NCBI GenBank assembly: GCA_965198675.1
Contig: OZ240666.1
Coordinates: 2,852,001 to 2,916,000, forward strand
Length of the DNA: 64,000 bases
Source: Prochloron sp965198675
GTDB lineage: Bacteria > Cyanobacteriota > Cyanobacteriia > Cyanobacteriales > Prochloraceae
Reading direction: 5' to 3'
Positions 54,373-63,184 of this stretch are shown piece by piece. A model generated the notes under the pieces. That model worked only from the letters and a program-made list of their open reading frames with translations, made no database searches and had not been told where the DNA came from. The first letter of the stretch is position 1. Each line of letters opens with the position of its first letter. Made by a program: the position numbers and the translations under genes.

Positions 54373-55320
54373 ATGTCCCTAGCCAAATCTACCATTGAAC
54401 CGCAGGTTAAATTAAATCTCCCAGAGAGGGAAACCCTGCCCACCATGTACGACTTACCCAGTGAGGAGGAATCTGGTTTGCCCGATGAATATCACCTGTT
54501 ACAAGCACAATTGTGCAAGAATACATTTTTCCCTTCTGTCTCCCCAGATAAAGTTTTTGTGGCCAGCGATTTAAATCTTTACTATGACCACCACCATACC
54601 CAGTGGTACAAACGTCCTGATTGGTTTGCCGTAGTGGGAGTGGATAAACTCTATCAACAACGGTCACTGCGGTTCAGCTATGTTATCTGGCAAGAAAAAG
54701 TAGCCCCATGTATCGTCATAGAATTCCTGTCTCCCAGTACGAGGAATGAAGATTTAGGAAGGAGTAAGCCAAAAGGTATACAACCGACAAAATGGGAAGT
54801 GTACGAGAAAATTTTGCGCATTCCCTATTATATAGTCTTTGACGGGATAACGAATGAAATATTCCCCTTTCATTTAACTAAAAATGGTTATCGTCCCCTA
54901 AAAATCAACCATTCTAAAGTGTGGATAGCCACTCTGAAAATAAGCTTGGGATTTTGGTCCGGAGAGTATGAGGGTTGTCAGAGACAGTGGTTACGGTGGT
55001 ATGACGCCGAAGGCAATTTGATTCCTACGAAAGAAGAAAAGGAGCAAATGGCTAAAGAATTAGCCCAACAGGAAAAAGCTTTAGCCCAACAGGAAAGGGA
55101 CAGGGAGCGTATGGCTAAAGAATTGGCCCAGGAGCAAAAAGAATTAGCCCAACAGGAAAGGGACAGGGAGCGTATGGCTAAAGAATTAGCCCAGCAGGCT
55201 AAAGAATTAGCCCAACAGGAAAGGGACAGGGAGCGTATGGCTAAAGAATTGGCCCAACAACAAGTACAGCAGTTGTTAGAGCGTTTGCGAGAAGCAGGAA
55301 TTGACCCTGACCAGAATTGA
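54373..55320 (+). CDS. Uma2-family (DUF820) protein, tandem copy 3
   Basis: This 315-residue copy differs by a few substitutions in the core (QLCKNTFFP instead of QLCMATFFP, LSPSTRN instead of LSLSTRN). Its coiled-coil repeats are arranged differently (KELAQQAKELAQQ). The LSPS form matches the ancestral family motif, so this copy may be closest to the original. A GTAGGGTGGGCATTGCCCACC palindrome follows its stop. Confidence 0.85.
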   Translation: MSLAKSTIEPQVKLNLPERETLPTMYDLPSEEESGLPDEYHLLQAQLCKNTFFPSVSPDKVFVASDLNLYYDHHHTQWYKRPDWFAVVGVDKLYQQRSLRFSYVIWQEKVAPCIVIEFLSPSTRNEDLGRSKPKGIQPTKWEVYEKILRIPYYIVFDGITNEIFPFHLTKNGYRPLKINHSKVWIATLKISLGFWSGEYEGCQRQWLRWYDAEGNLIPTKEEKEQMAKELAQQEKALAQQERDRERMAKELAQEQKELAQQERDRERMAKELAQQAKELAQQERDRERMAKELAQQQVQQLLERLREAGIDPDQN

Positions 55321-55930
55321 TTCTTAGTAGGGTGGGCATTGCCCACCTTCTTTATCTGTATGACCACTGCCTGATAATATTGTCTTTTAAGATTCTTGCC
55401 CTCTCATACTAAGTTGCGGTCAAAAAGAGAATTTAGAAATCCCTCTATATGGCGATCGTCTGCGGTATGAATTGCTCAAACACCTTGTCGCTCGGTTGCT
55501 TTTCTTTTCCCTTTACCCCGCTTGTAGCGCTATATCTTCTCTTTTTGAAAGCAACTCGGTATCAATAGTTTTGGCCAATGATAAGCTACAATGAATATTG
55601 GATGGTGGGCGATGCCCACCCTACGGTATATCTCTTGTCTTAACCTAGAATTCGACTGCTATATACCGTTATCCGGCCCGCGAAGCGGCGACCTTGTCAT
55701 CGCACTCTAATAGACATTTTATAATTCATAGTCTTCCTTCACAATAGTTTTTCTAACCCAAGTGTATAGTGACTGATTAATATTTTTCCTGGCATTTTTA
55801 TGACAATCTAGTAAAACTCGATTGTCATAAATGTAGGTATAAAATCTTGACTAATCTCGCTTTATCATCAGCTATGGATAGTCAACTTGACGATACTTTA
55901 TTGAACCCAAATATCACTATAGTTCCTGCA
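55321..55930. other. Intergenic region with palindromic repeats
   Basis: Two GTGGGC-NN-GCCCAC palindromes (55326-55347, 55602-55625) are present. A segment without start codon reads ENLEIPLYGDRLRYELLKHL on the plus strand (about 55430-55490) and may be a small gene relic. No complete gene or RNA is recognised in these 610 bases. Confidence 0.5.
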
Positions 55931-58315
55931 TCATTGCTGATATTCTTCCCAGTGCTCATCACCACCAAAGAAAAGTTTCTCATATAGCTGGGATAACTCA
56001 ACATTTAAGCTAGACCAGCCTTTTTTTCTGCAAAACTTTATTCCATCATCTAAAGAGAACAAAATTTCATCTAAGTTAGAATAATCAAGACTATCCCAAA
56101 ATTCAAAATCTTCTTCATTGTGGCGCAGCATCCACTCATTCTTTTCTGCTACATATCTAACTTCATCTAAACGTGAAGAACGACTTAGGAGAGAAGCATG
56201 AGCACGGGCATGGCAAAGGTTTCTGTCGAGAGCCAGTTCTTCTTCTAGAGAACCAGAGAAATTACCTAGGCAGAATCCAGCTCCACAGCCATAATCAACA
56301 TCAAGACCAATGTTGCTATCTAGTTTGGACAATAGTTGGCTAAAATCTCTCTCCCACCAATCAGAAAAGAAAGGGGGAATTGATTCATCGATGGTGTTTA
56401 TCATTGCTAGTAAGCTGAGATAAAAGGCACGAACAGTTGTCCTTGAATAGCTACTCGAATTATTTAAAGATTTATCATATGCCCACTTATGGAGATTTTT
56501 TAGCAAGCCTACTTCTGGTTTTTCTTGGCAGCTAAAATACAAAGCCACCAAATACTCCTGAAACGTCAGGTGGGAAAAGGACCAAACCTTCCGTGCCCGC
56601 TCAATCAACAATCCATGCTGAGACGCCATCGCCTGCAAAACTGCCCGACTTTCCTCCTTTCCAATCCCCAAAAACTCTGCAATATACCCCTCAATCTCCC
56701 TCTGCTCGAACAACACGTACTGCTCTTGCTCAAACTTCTTCAGGGCTAAATGGCTCAATAACTCCAGTTTCCGCTCTACGGACAAATCTCGATAAATCTC
56801 ATCCCACTGCTCCAGAAATAGCTCCAACCCTTCCTCATAGAGATTAGAACGCTTGGAGTAAAACTTCCCCGTTTGCTGAAACACCGCACAAGTCAAAGTT
56901 AGCAAAATTGGGGTAATCGCTAACTCTCCAATCTGCTTGTTCTCTGCTAAAAATAGCTGTTTCAGAAACTCCTGTGCCGTTTTGAACCAATGTTGGGCGA
57001 ATAATCGCACTTGGGGTTCATTAAAATCTGCCACTTCCACAAAACTAAAACCCAGGGATTTCCAATCCTCCTTTCCCGTAAAGCTTTGGGTACGACAAGT
57101 CACAACCACCTGAACCTGGGAATAGGTACGAGCAAAACCCTTGATTTTCTTGGCAATTTTCTCACCCTTTTCTCCTGTCACCTCATCCAACCCATCTAGC
57201 AGCACCAACCCCTTCCCTTGCTCCAGCACGGATTTAGTTTTTTCCTTTGATAACTGCCAATATCGCTCCAAATACCTCTCTAAGGAATAGGCAAACTCCC
57301 TTCCATCCTCTACAAAATCTCGCAACTTAATCAACACGGGAATGCGGTGATTTTGTAAATTTCCCTTACTGCACTCCGTCACCACTCGCTGTAAATAGGT
57401 GGTTTTTCCTGAACCGGGTTTACCCACCACTATTAGATTGGTATTTTTCTCCAGCACCTTTAACCCGGACACCCGCTCCCGTGGTTTACCTAAACCAATG
57501 CGATCTAAACTGTTATAGTTGGGATTATTGCTAAAATCCTGCCACAAATCATCCAATTCTGTTCTACCAGTATTACTCAGCTCTTCCAGGATATTCACAT
57601 CCACGAATAAATCACCCAAGGGAACAGGATGATCCACACCCAAAAGAGGCATGGTACCATGTAATCGTTGAATGTTATCGTAAAAGAGCGATCGCACTTG
57701 TTTCACTAAGTCATCAACGGGATTTTTTTTTTTGAATACTGGAATGTGTTCTTCCGGGTTTCCTTCCAGCTCGATAGCATTACAACCACCATTATAAGCA
57801 TCTTCATAGGACCAACCAGCCTCTAGCTCATCATAAAAACCCACGGCCAATTTAATGGCTGCATCATCGACCATGGCACTATTCATCCCCACTACATAAT
57901 CAATATGTTGGGCGATCGCCTCAGCTTGAACCTCTGAATAGCAAGCGTTGAGAACAACACATTCCAGTCCTCGGGTGGCAAATCGTTTAAACAAGTTGGC
58001 TAAAGCATCAGTTGGAACAACTTGGGCTTTCCCTGCATTATTTTCCAAAACTAATCCATCTGCACCGGAACCATGTCCGCAAAAGTGGACGATTTGGGGT
58101 TTAAAATCCAACAAGGCACGACGTAAATCATCAGCACGAACTGCCCAGCGTTGCTTCAAATTAAATTTTTCTCTCTGCTGGGACCTGCGCAAACCCTCAT
58201 CAATTTCTCGCACCTCTTTATCTAAGCGTAATCTCCCTTGATCAGTGGGGTTGGAGGCTAACACTAAAATAGTTTTAGGGGAGCTATTTTGATGATTTTC
58301 TCGGTAGTGAGGCAC
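55931..58315 (-). CDS. CHAT-protease / NACHT NTPase fusion protein
   Basis: This 794-residue protein has an N-terminal CHAT caspase-like domain with the catalytic pair His81 (VHFCGHGS) and Cys125 (LNACYS). A NACHT STAND NTPase follows with Walker A VGKPGSGKTTY (298-307) and Walker B GLVLLDGLDEV (369-379). Next come VVVTCRTQSF (sensor) and a winged-helix region (LTFQEYLVALYF). The C-terminal ~180 residues lack obvious repeats but could sense a ligand. Such architecture acts as a switch in which NTP-driven assembly activates a protease. A role in defence or programmed death is inferred. No partner substrate gene is adjacent. Confidence 0.9.
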   Translation of the reverse strand: MPHYRENHQNSSPKTILVLASNPTDQGRLRLDKEVREIDEGLRRSQQREKFNLKQRWAVRADDLRRALLDFKPQIVHFCGHGSGADGLVLENNAGKAQVVPTDALANLFKRFATRGLECVVLNACYSEVQAEAIAQHIDYVVGMNSAMVDDAAIKLAVGFYDELEAGWSYEDAYNGGCNAIELEGNPEEHIPVFKKKNPVDDLVKQVRSLFYDNIQRLHGTMPLLGVDHPVPLGDLFVDVNILEELSNTGRTELDDLWQDFSNNPNYNSLDRIGLGKPRERVSGLKVLEKNTNLIVVGKPGSGKTTYLQRVVTECSKGNLQNHRIPVLIKLRDFVEDGREFAYSLERYLERYWQLSKEKTKSVLEQGKGLVLLDGLDEVTGEKGEKIAKKIKGFARTYSQVQVVVTCRTQSFTGKEDWKSLGFSFVEVADFNEPQVRLFAQHWFKTAQEFLKQLFLAENKQIGELAITPILLTLTCAVFQQTGKFYSKRSNLYEEGLELFLEQWDEIYRDLSVERKLELLSHLALKKFEQEQYVLFEQREIEGYIAEFLGIGKEESRAVLQAMASQHGLLIERARKVWSFSHLTFQEYLVALYFSCQEKPEVGLLKNLHKWAYDKSLNNSSSYSRTTVRAFYLSLLAMINTIDESIPPFFSDWWERDFSQLLSKLDSNIGLDVDYGCGAGFCLGNFSGSLEEELALDRNLCHARAHASLLSRSSRLDEVRYVAEKNEWMLRHNEEDFEFWDSLDYSNLDEILFSLDDGIKFCRKKGWSSLNVELSQLYEKLFFGGDEHWEEYQQ

Positions 58316-58792
58316 TTTGGGAAACTCCTCTTTGTCTCGAATATCTGGGGTGTTATAAGTTTTATCCCCAATATGAATGTCTTATCCCTGTCCTATATTG
58401 ACGATGTACTTCGCTGTTTGCAGATTTTGAGTACCACTGTTTTTGGCCATGTCTCGCAGTTTTCTAGTTTAATTCTACCATATATAGCAATCCTATATGA
58501 TAAAAGAACAGCGATTGGGCAGGTATTAGGATTGCTATAGCAACCGCCGCCCTGGCGATTGAGACAAAATTAGGTGAGCATGAAAGCTAAGAAGCTCAAG
58601 TTTTACAAGGCTTTTCTCTTCCCCAGACCTGCACTTCCGGGCTATATGTAGGGTGCGTTGTTAACGCACCACCCTCGGTTTAGGGGCACACAGCCAATCT
58701 GCGCGCGGGTTCGGGGGACGCCACCCTACGTTTCTTGGTGGGCAATGCCCACCCTACGGGGATTTAAGAATGTTGGTAAATTAGTTTTAATG
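58316..58792. other. Intergenic region with a palindromic repeat
   Basis: It contains one GGTGGGCAATGCCCACC palindrome (58735-58755) and a GTTAACGCACC / GTGCGTTGTTAAC-like segment near 58650. No gene or RNA is recognised. Confidence 0.5.
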
Positions 58793-58993
58793 CTACTCTA
58801 TGGTAATAGACTGAGGACCATCTTGGTCATGGGTATCTTTCTTGAAGTCACAACCCCCCTTTTGCTCCAGCCAACTTTTCCATGGGTCTTCCGTAAGGTT
58901 GAGTTGCAGTACTCCAGAACAAAAGCCTCCCATAAAAGCTACTGGTTGCTGGATTAGTTCTTGAAAAATAGGTTTCAATTCGTCGAATAACAT
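58793..58993 (-). CDS. Conserved small cyanobacterial protein
   Basis: This 66-residue protein starts MLFDELKPIFQELIQQPVAF and continues GGFCSGVLQLNLTEDPWKSWLEQ. The pattern is recurrent in cyanobacterial genomes as a short unnamed protein with one amphipathic or weakly hydrophobic helix. The C-terminus, GPQSITIE, also resembles relatives. Function unknown. It is monocistronic and has an AAGGAAACAGG ribosome site before ATG 58993. Confidence 0.7.
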   Translation of the reverse strand: MLFDELKPIFQELIQQPVAFMGGFCSGVLQLNLTEDPWKSWLEQKGGCDFKKDTHDQDGPQSITIE

Positions 58994-59064
58994 TGCCTGT
59001 TTCCTTGTTAGTTACTTGATAGTACTGTATCCTATTTATTATAGGGCACGGCAATGCCGTACCC

Positions 59065-59787
59065 CTACTGTTCTCGGGGGAGAAAATCAGCTCGTCCTAA
59101 ATACTCAATCCCTTCTGGTGTTACTGCAAAGCGATAGGGGAATACTCCTACTCCCGCTGCCACTGCTTCCCGTAACAGGGATCCATATACCATATCTTTA
59201 CTATCTCCAGGAGCAAAACTAACACAGTCCCCCCGATTTATAAAGTATAGCATGGCCCCCCTCGCCCGGGGTAAACTCGCGATTAATTCCCGCAAATGCT
59301 TCTGTCCCCTCTTCGTTACTGTATCTGGAAATAAAGCCACCTTTCCTTCAGCTAAAGTCACGTTCTTCACTTCCAAATAAAGAGGTAATTTACCCGTAGC
59401 ACCCAAGAGAAAATCCACCCTGCTCTTGTTTTTATCTCCATAGGGTACCTCGGTCCTAATCTTATTATACTCCTGAAACTCGGGAAATATTCCCGATTCC
59501 AACCCCAACTTCACTATTTTATTGGGAAGTCCAGTGTTAACCCCAACCCAAGTATCTCCTACCTGAATCATTTCCCAAGTATAAGCTAACTTGCGCTTGG
59601 GATTATTGCTCCGAGACACCCCGACCCAACTTCCAGGAGTACAAACCCCAATCATGGGTCCAGTATTGGGACAATGAGCAGTAATAACTTCCCCAGAAGA
59701 TAACTCAATATCCGCTAAAAAGCGTTTATACCGACCTACTAACTTCCCTAAGACTAATTCAGCTTCATATTTATACAAGAAACCCAT
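59065..59787 (-). CDS. sfsA: SfsA family DNA/RNA nuclease-like protein
   Basis: This 240-residue protein matches SfsA over its full length. It has an OB-like N-terminus (RFLADIELSSGEVITAHCPNTGPM). The PD-(D/E)XK-like part includes SRVDFLLG, LYLEVKNVTL and FPDTVTKRGQKHLREL. First described as a sugar-fermentation stimulation protein, the family is now annotated as a nucleic-acid binding or nuclease protein. The end overlaps a GGCAATGCC palindrome (59043-59068), which supplies part of the terminal region. Confidence 0.93.
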   Translation of the reverse strand: MGFLYKYEAELVLGKLVGRYKRFLADIELSSGEVITAHCPNTGPMIGVCTPGSWVGVSRSNNPKRKLAYTWEMIQVGDTWVGVNTGLPNKIVKLGLESGIFPEFQEYNKIRTEVPYGDKNKSRVDFLLGATGKLPLYLEVKNVTLAEGKVALFPDTVTKRGQKHLRELIASLPRARGAMLYFINRGDCVSFAPGDSKDMVYGSLLREAVAAGVGVFPYRFAVTPEGIEYLGRADFLPREQ

Positions 59788-59886
59788 TAGTATTTACTAT
59801 CCTATAACTAAAGTTTAATATTGAAGTCTCGCGCAAAGGCGCAAAGGCGCGAAGGAAACATTTTAAGATACCTCTTGCCAAAATAA

Positions 59887-60159
59887 CTAAGGAAAAATTC
59901 TGTAGATATGGCTGCGATGAGCAACACGTTGACAGATGATTGATTGTCTTTTTTTATCCATGACGATTCCAATGCGATAGCTACCCACACGAATTTTGTA
60001 TTTATCTTTATAGCCAGTCATTTTGTGCAAATAGCCCAAATCAAAAGGGTTTTCCGATTTAAGTTCTTCAAAAACAATAGTTTCAACGCGGTTTTGGACT
60101 TCTAATGGCAACGCAGCAAGTTCTTTGAAGAATCGCTTAGTGTATTCAACCGTCCACAT
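59887..60159 (-). CDS. RelE/ParE family toxin
   Basis: This 90-residue protein begins WTVEYTKRFFKELAALPLEVQ. It continues LHKMTGYKDKYKIRVGSYRIGIV and ends VAHRSHIYRIFP. These are the hallmarks of RelE-type ribosome-dependent mRNA interferases, including basic residues and a late His/Arg cluster. It overlaps the antitoxin stop by 14 bases, typical of a translationally coupled TA operon. Activity is expected to be neutralised by the upstream-encoded partner. Confidence 0.87.
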   Translation of the reverse strand: MWTVEYTKRFFKELAALPLEVQNRVETIVFEELKSENPFDLGYLHKMTGYKDKYKIRVGSYRIGIVMDKKRQSIICQRVAHRSHIYRIFP

Positions 60160-60358
60160 TAGTCTTTTTTAAGGATTGATAATAATTTTTTGCTTCCTCT
60201 CCCGAGAGTCTTTCATCATCAGCGGTTTCGTCCATAAGTTTTGCCAAGCCAAAGTTTTCCAAGATTTCCTCAATCTTTTCAAACTCATTCAAGGGAATTT
60301 GCACAGCAACTTTTTCTTGATTCTCATCGAGAACGTAATTTTTCTGAATTTCCAGCAT
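60146..60358 (-). CDS. Antitoxin of the RelE-type TA pair
   Basis: This 70-residue acidic protein begins MLEIQKNYVLDENQEKVAVQIPLNEFEKIEEI and ends YQSLKK. The N-terminal half resembles Phd/YefM- or AbrB-like dimerisation strands found in small cyanobacterial antitoxins; the C-terminal acidic helix would wrap the toxin. It is first in the operon. Confidence 0.82.
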   Translation of the reverse strand: MLEIQKNYVLDENQEKVAVQIPLNEFEKIEEILENFGLAKLMDETADDERLSGEEAKNYYQSLKKTNVDG

Positions 60359-60385
60359 TTGACCTAGTCCACATTACAGCGTTCA

Positions 60386-61489
60386 TCAGGGATTATAACC
60401 TAAATGCTTATAAGCAGCTTCCGTCACCACCCTCCCTCTAGTAGTACGGTTAATAAAGCCAATTTGGAGTAAATAAGGTTCGTAAACTTCCTCAATTGTC
60501 TTTGCGTCCTCCCCTGTTGCTGCTGCAACTGACTCCAAACCCACTGGTCCTCCTTTAAACTGCTCAATGGCTGTTTTTAACACTAGCCTATCTGTCCAAT
60601 CTAATCCAAGTGAGTCTACATTATATATGTCCAAGGCTTCAGAAGTCAATTCCTGACTGATACACTGCTCGCCCTTCACCTGAACGTAGTCCCTCACCCG
60701 ACGCAACAAACGGTTAGCGATACGGGGGGTACCTCGGGAACGACGGGCTATTTCTGTGGCCCCTTCTTCAGTAATGGCTATTTGCAAAATCTCCCCGGTG
60801 CGCTGGACAATTAAAGTTAGTTCGTCCACTTCATAAAAGCGCAACCGTTGAATTAAACCGAAGCGATCCCGCAAGGGGGAAGTGAGGGAACCCACCTTGG
60901 TGGTGGCCCCCACTAAAGTAAAAGGGGGTAGGGGAATACTGCGAATTCGCGCCGCTTGTCCTTTGCCCATGGTAATATCTAAACGGCAGTCTTCCATAGC
61001 AGGATAGAGCAATTCTTCCGTGACTCGGTTGAGACGATGAATTTCGTCGATGAAGAGAATGTCTCCCGGTTTGAGATTAATTAAGAGTCCGGTAATGTCT
61101 CGGGGACGTTCTAAAGCTGGGGCGGCGGTAATTTTGCAATTTACCCCCATTTCTGCGGCTAAAATGAGGGACATGGTAGTTTTCCCTAGTCCTGGGGGAC
61201 CATAGAGGAGCAGGTGATCTAGGGGATCCTTCCTTCCTTTAGCCGCAGCAATGGCAATTTCTAGGACTCCTTTTAAGTCTTTTTGACCAATATAATCCGC
61301 TAGACGATGAGGTCGTATATTATCTTCATTGCTGTCTGTTTCTTCTTGGGTTGCGGTCGCCAAGAGCAACTGTTCTTCTACTGTGGTTTCAGTTTTGGAG
61401 TTGCCTCGCTTCCTTCTACTTTTGCGCTTTTTTCCTGGGGAAGGTTGGGAAGAGGAACCCTGGTCTTGGGATAATCTTTTAATTGCCAT
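60386..61489 (-). CDS. ruvB: Holliday junction branch-migration helicase RuvB
   Basis: From ATG 61489 the protein has 367 residues; the longer frame to 61624 runs through CGCAGAG repeat DNA and is rejected as the start. The RuvB AAA+ core shows RPHRLADYIGQKDLKG, Walker A YGPPGLGKTT, Walker B ILFIDEIHR and sensor 1 GATTKVGSLTSPLRDRFG. The DNA-binding winged-helix end is RTTRGRVVTEAAYKHLG. The basic, low-complexity N-terminal ~50 residues are typical of cyanobacterial RuvB. It works with RuvA/RuvC in homologous recombination; neither is adjacent. Confidence 0.95.
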   Translation of the reverse strand: MAIKRLSQDQGSSSQPSPGKKRKSRRKRGNSKTETTVEEQLLLATATQEETDSNEDNIRPHRLADYIGQKDLKGVLEIAIAAAKGRKDPLDHLLLYGPPGLGKTTMSLILAAEMGVNCKITAAPALERPRDITGLLINLKPGDILFIDEIHRLNRVTEELLYPAMEDCRLDITMGKGQAARIRSIPLPPFTLVGATTKVGSLTSPLRDRFGLIQRLRFYEVDELTLIVQRTGEILQIAITEEGATEIARRSRGTPRIANRLLRRVRDYVQVKGEQCISQELTSEALDIYNVDSLGLDWTDRLVLKTAIEQFKGGPVGLESVAAATGEDAKTIEEVYEPYLLQIGFINRTTRGRVVTEAAYKHLGYNP

Positions 61490-61539
61490 GTTTATCTTGT
61501 AGTTACTTTGACTAACACACCTCCACCAGTTATAGTAAT

Positions 61540-61575
61540 TTGTTTCACGCAGAGAGGCGCAGAGAGGCGGGGAGA
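61540..61575. repeat. CGCAGAGAGGCG repeat upstream of ruvB
   Basis: This is another copy of the CGCAGAG-type repeat, located in the ruvB leader. Confidence 0.7.
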
Positions 61576-61725
61576 GATTTTTCGACCTTACACCCACGGA
61601 CATTATACCAGGTAGGGTGTGCAATGTCTATATGAATTTAGTCTTAAGATATTAGTAGTTGGCATTGCCCACCCAGGGCTATTTCATTCTTTTAGAAAGC
61701 CAAAAATGATAAGGTATTGAGCAAA

Positions 61726-62919
61726 TCAATCGGCTGATGTAAGCCTGAAAATACACTTGAGTGTCTTGAGACCAAACTGGCAGAGTCGTTGAGCTTGTGC
61801 CATGTTCTCAAAACCACTAGAGCGATAGATGTTCAGAGCGAAATTTCGGGCAATGGCGAAAATATGAGGTAATTGATACATCCGGATCCTTGACTTATCC
61901 TCTCCTTGGGTTACATCACGAACATAGTGAATCTTATTTTCTACGCCCCAATAGCCTCGAATCCTCTATGCGAAGGCTTTAGCACTCTCGACAAACGAAG
62001 CCACATAATAGCGGGTTTCGGTTTCCAAGTGCTCCTGTCCTCCTTTTTTGAATCGTCGTTCGCTTTCGACACGGATGAAAGTCCGTAATCCTGGCCAAGG
62101 TTTGATGCCATCAAGCTGAGTACAGAGACTCACGATTCATTTTTCCAGACGGCCATGACGCAATACTAATCTCAATGTGAGTCTGTTGTGACACAAACTG
62201 GGCTTGAACCCCTTTGAACAGATTTCCTTGATTTCCTTTGAGGTAGCCTAAGTAATGGTTACCGCTGCCAACGATGAGTTGACAAGTTTTTTTTGGGTAC
62301 TAATAGCGTCAAAAGCAAAGACGACTCCCTTAAGAGCTAACTGCTTAATAAACTCCGGCACAGCTTTGATTTCGTTAGTCTTTAAGTCTACCTGATAAGG
62401 TTCCAGCACCATACCCCGCTCCACCAGATAAGCACTCACAAGCATAATCCCAGGGTGAGGCTCAGACTCTGGATTGTCCGTTTCTAGTTGGTATGAGCCT
62501 CGTAAAACTTTTCCATCCACCGCTAGGGTCTCTCCAGCTAATGGCTGAATATCAAAAAAGCGAGCCAGAGCAGCAGAATATTGTTGATAGTCCAGCGCCA
62601 GCAAAACACGACGGATAGTGCTGTAGGAAGGTAGACGGTTTTTGGAAGGATTGAATAGCTCAAGCAGCTCTAATTGGTAGCTTTTGATCCAATCACCGAT
62701 AGCGAGAAACCCTCGATTGCCTGCTGCAATAGCCAGAGTAAATAGGGCTAGACACAGGGCCAGGTGGTGCCGCTTGCCAGAAGCCTTGCGCACATCGGGC
62801 ATATCTGCAAAAGCTTCTAATATCTCAATACGCGCTGGCTCTGTTTGGTCTGGTTTAGGGGTAGGGGTGTTCAGGCAATCCGCTGGCAGGCTTTTGGGGC
62901 ATAAGCACATGGGCAGCAA
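61726..62919 (-). pseudogene. ISAs1-family transposase relic
   Basis: The N-terminal 223 residues (62248-62919) show DMPDVRKASGKRHHLALCLALFTLAI and YSTIRRVLLALDYQQYSAAL. LAVDGKVLRGS, with the first catalytic Asp of the DDE transposase, follows. The frame then breaks near 62250. A downstream frame reads ETETRYYVASFVESAKAFA, a TAG, then IRGYWGVENKIHYVRDVTQGEDKSRIR and IARNFALNIYR, the normal ISAs1 C-terminus with its catalytic Glu region. At least one frameshift and one nonsense change make it inactive. Terminal inverted repeats were not identified. Confidence 0.85.
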
Positions 62920-63184
62920 TCAAAATATAAGTCAACCAGAAACTATAGCAGTTTCTAGCTCTCTTGAGAATGAAATAGCCCTGCCCACCATTCTGAGGGA
63001 TGATTATAACAAAAATTTACATAGTAAGTATTGACATTGGGTTATTTCTATCCTATCCTAGAATATAGCACGATCAGAAGCTTCGATGCAACCTAAGGTA
63101 TTACTATGAGTGGCGCTGCGCGATCGCAGGCGATCCCACAGCCAGTCAGTTAATTGTTGTAGAATACTACATAAAGGAACGATT

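Noticed and set aside
61490..61624. Upstream 45-residue extension of RuvB
   Set aside because: It is encoded by CGCAGAG repeat DNA and absent from the RuvB family; the ATG at 61489 fits.
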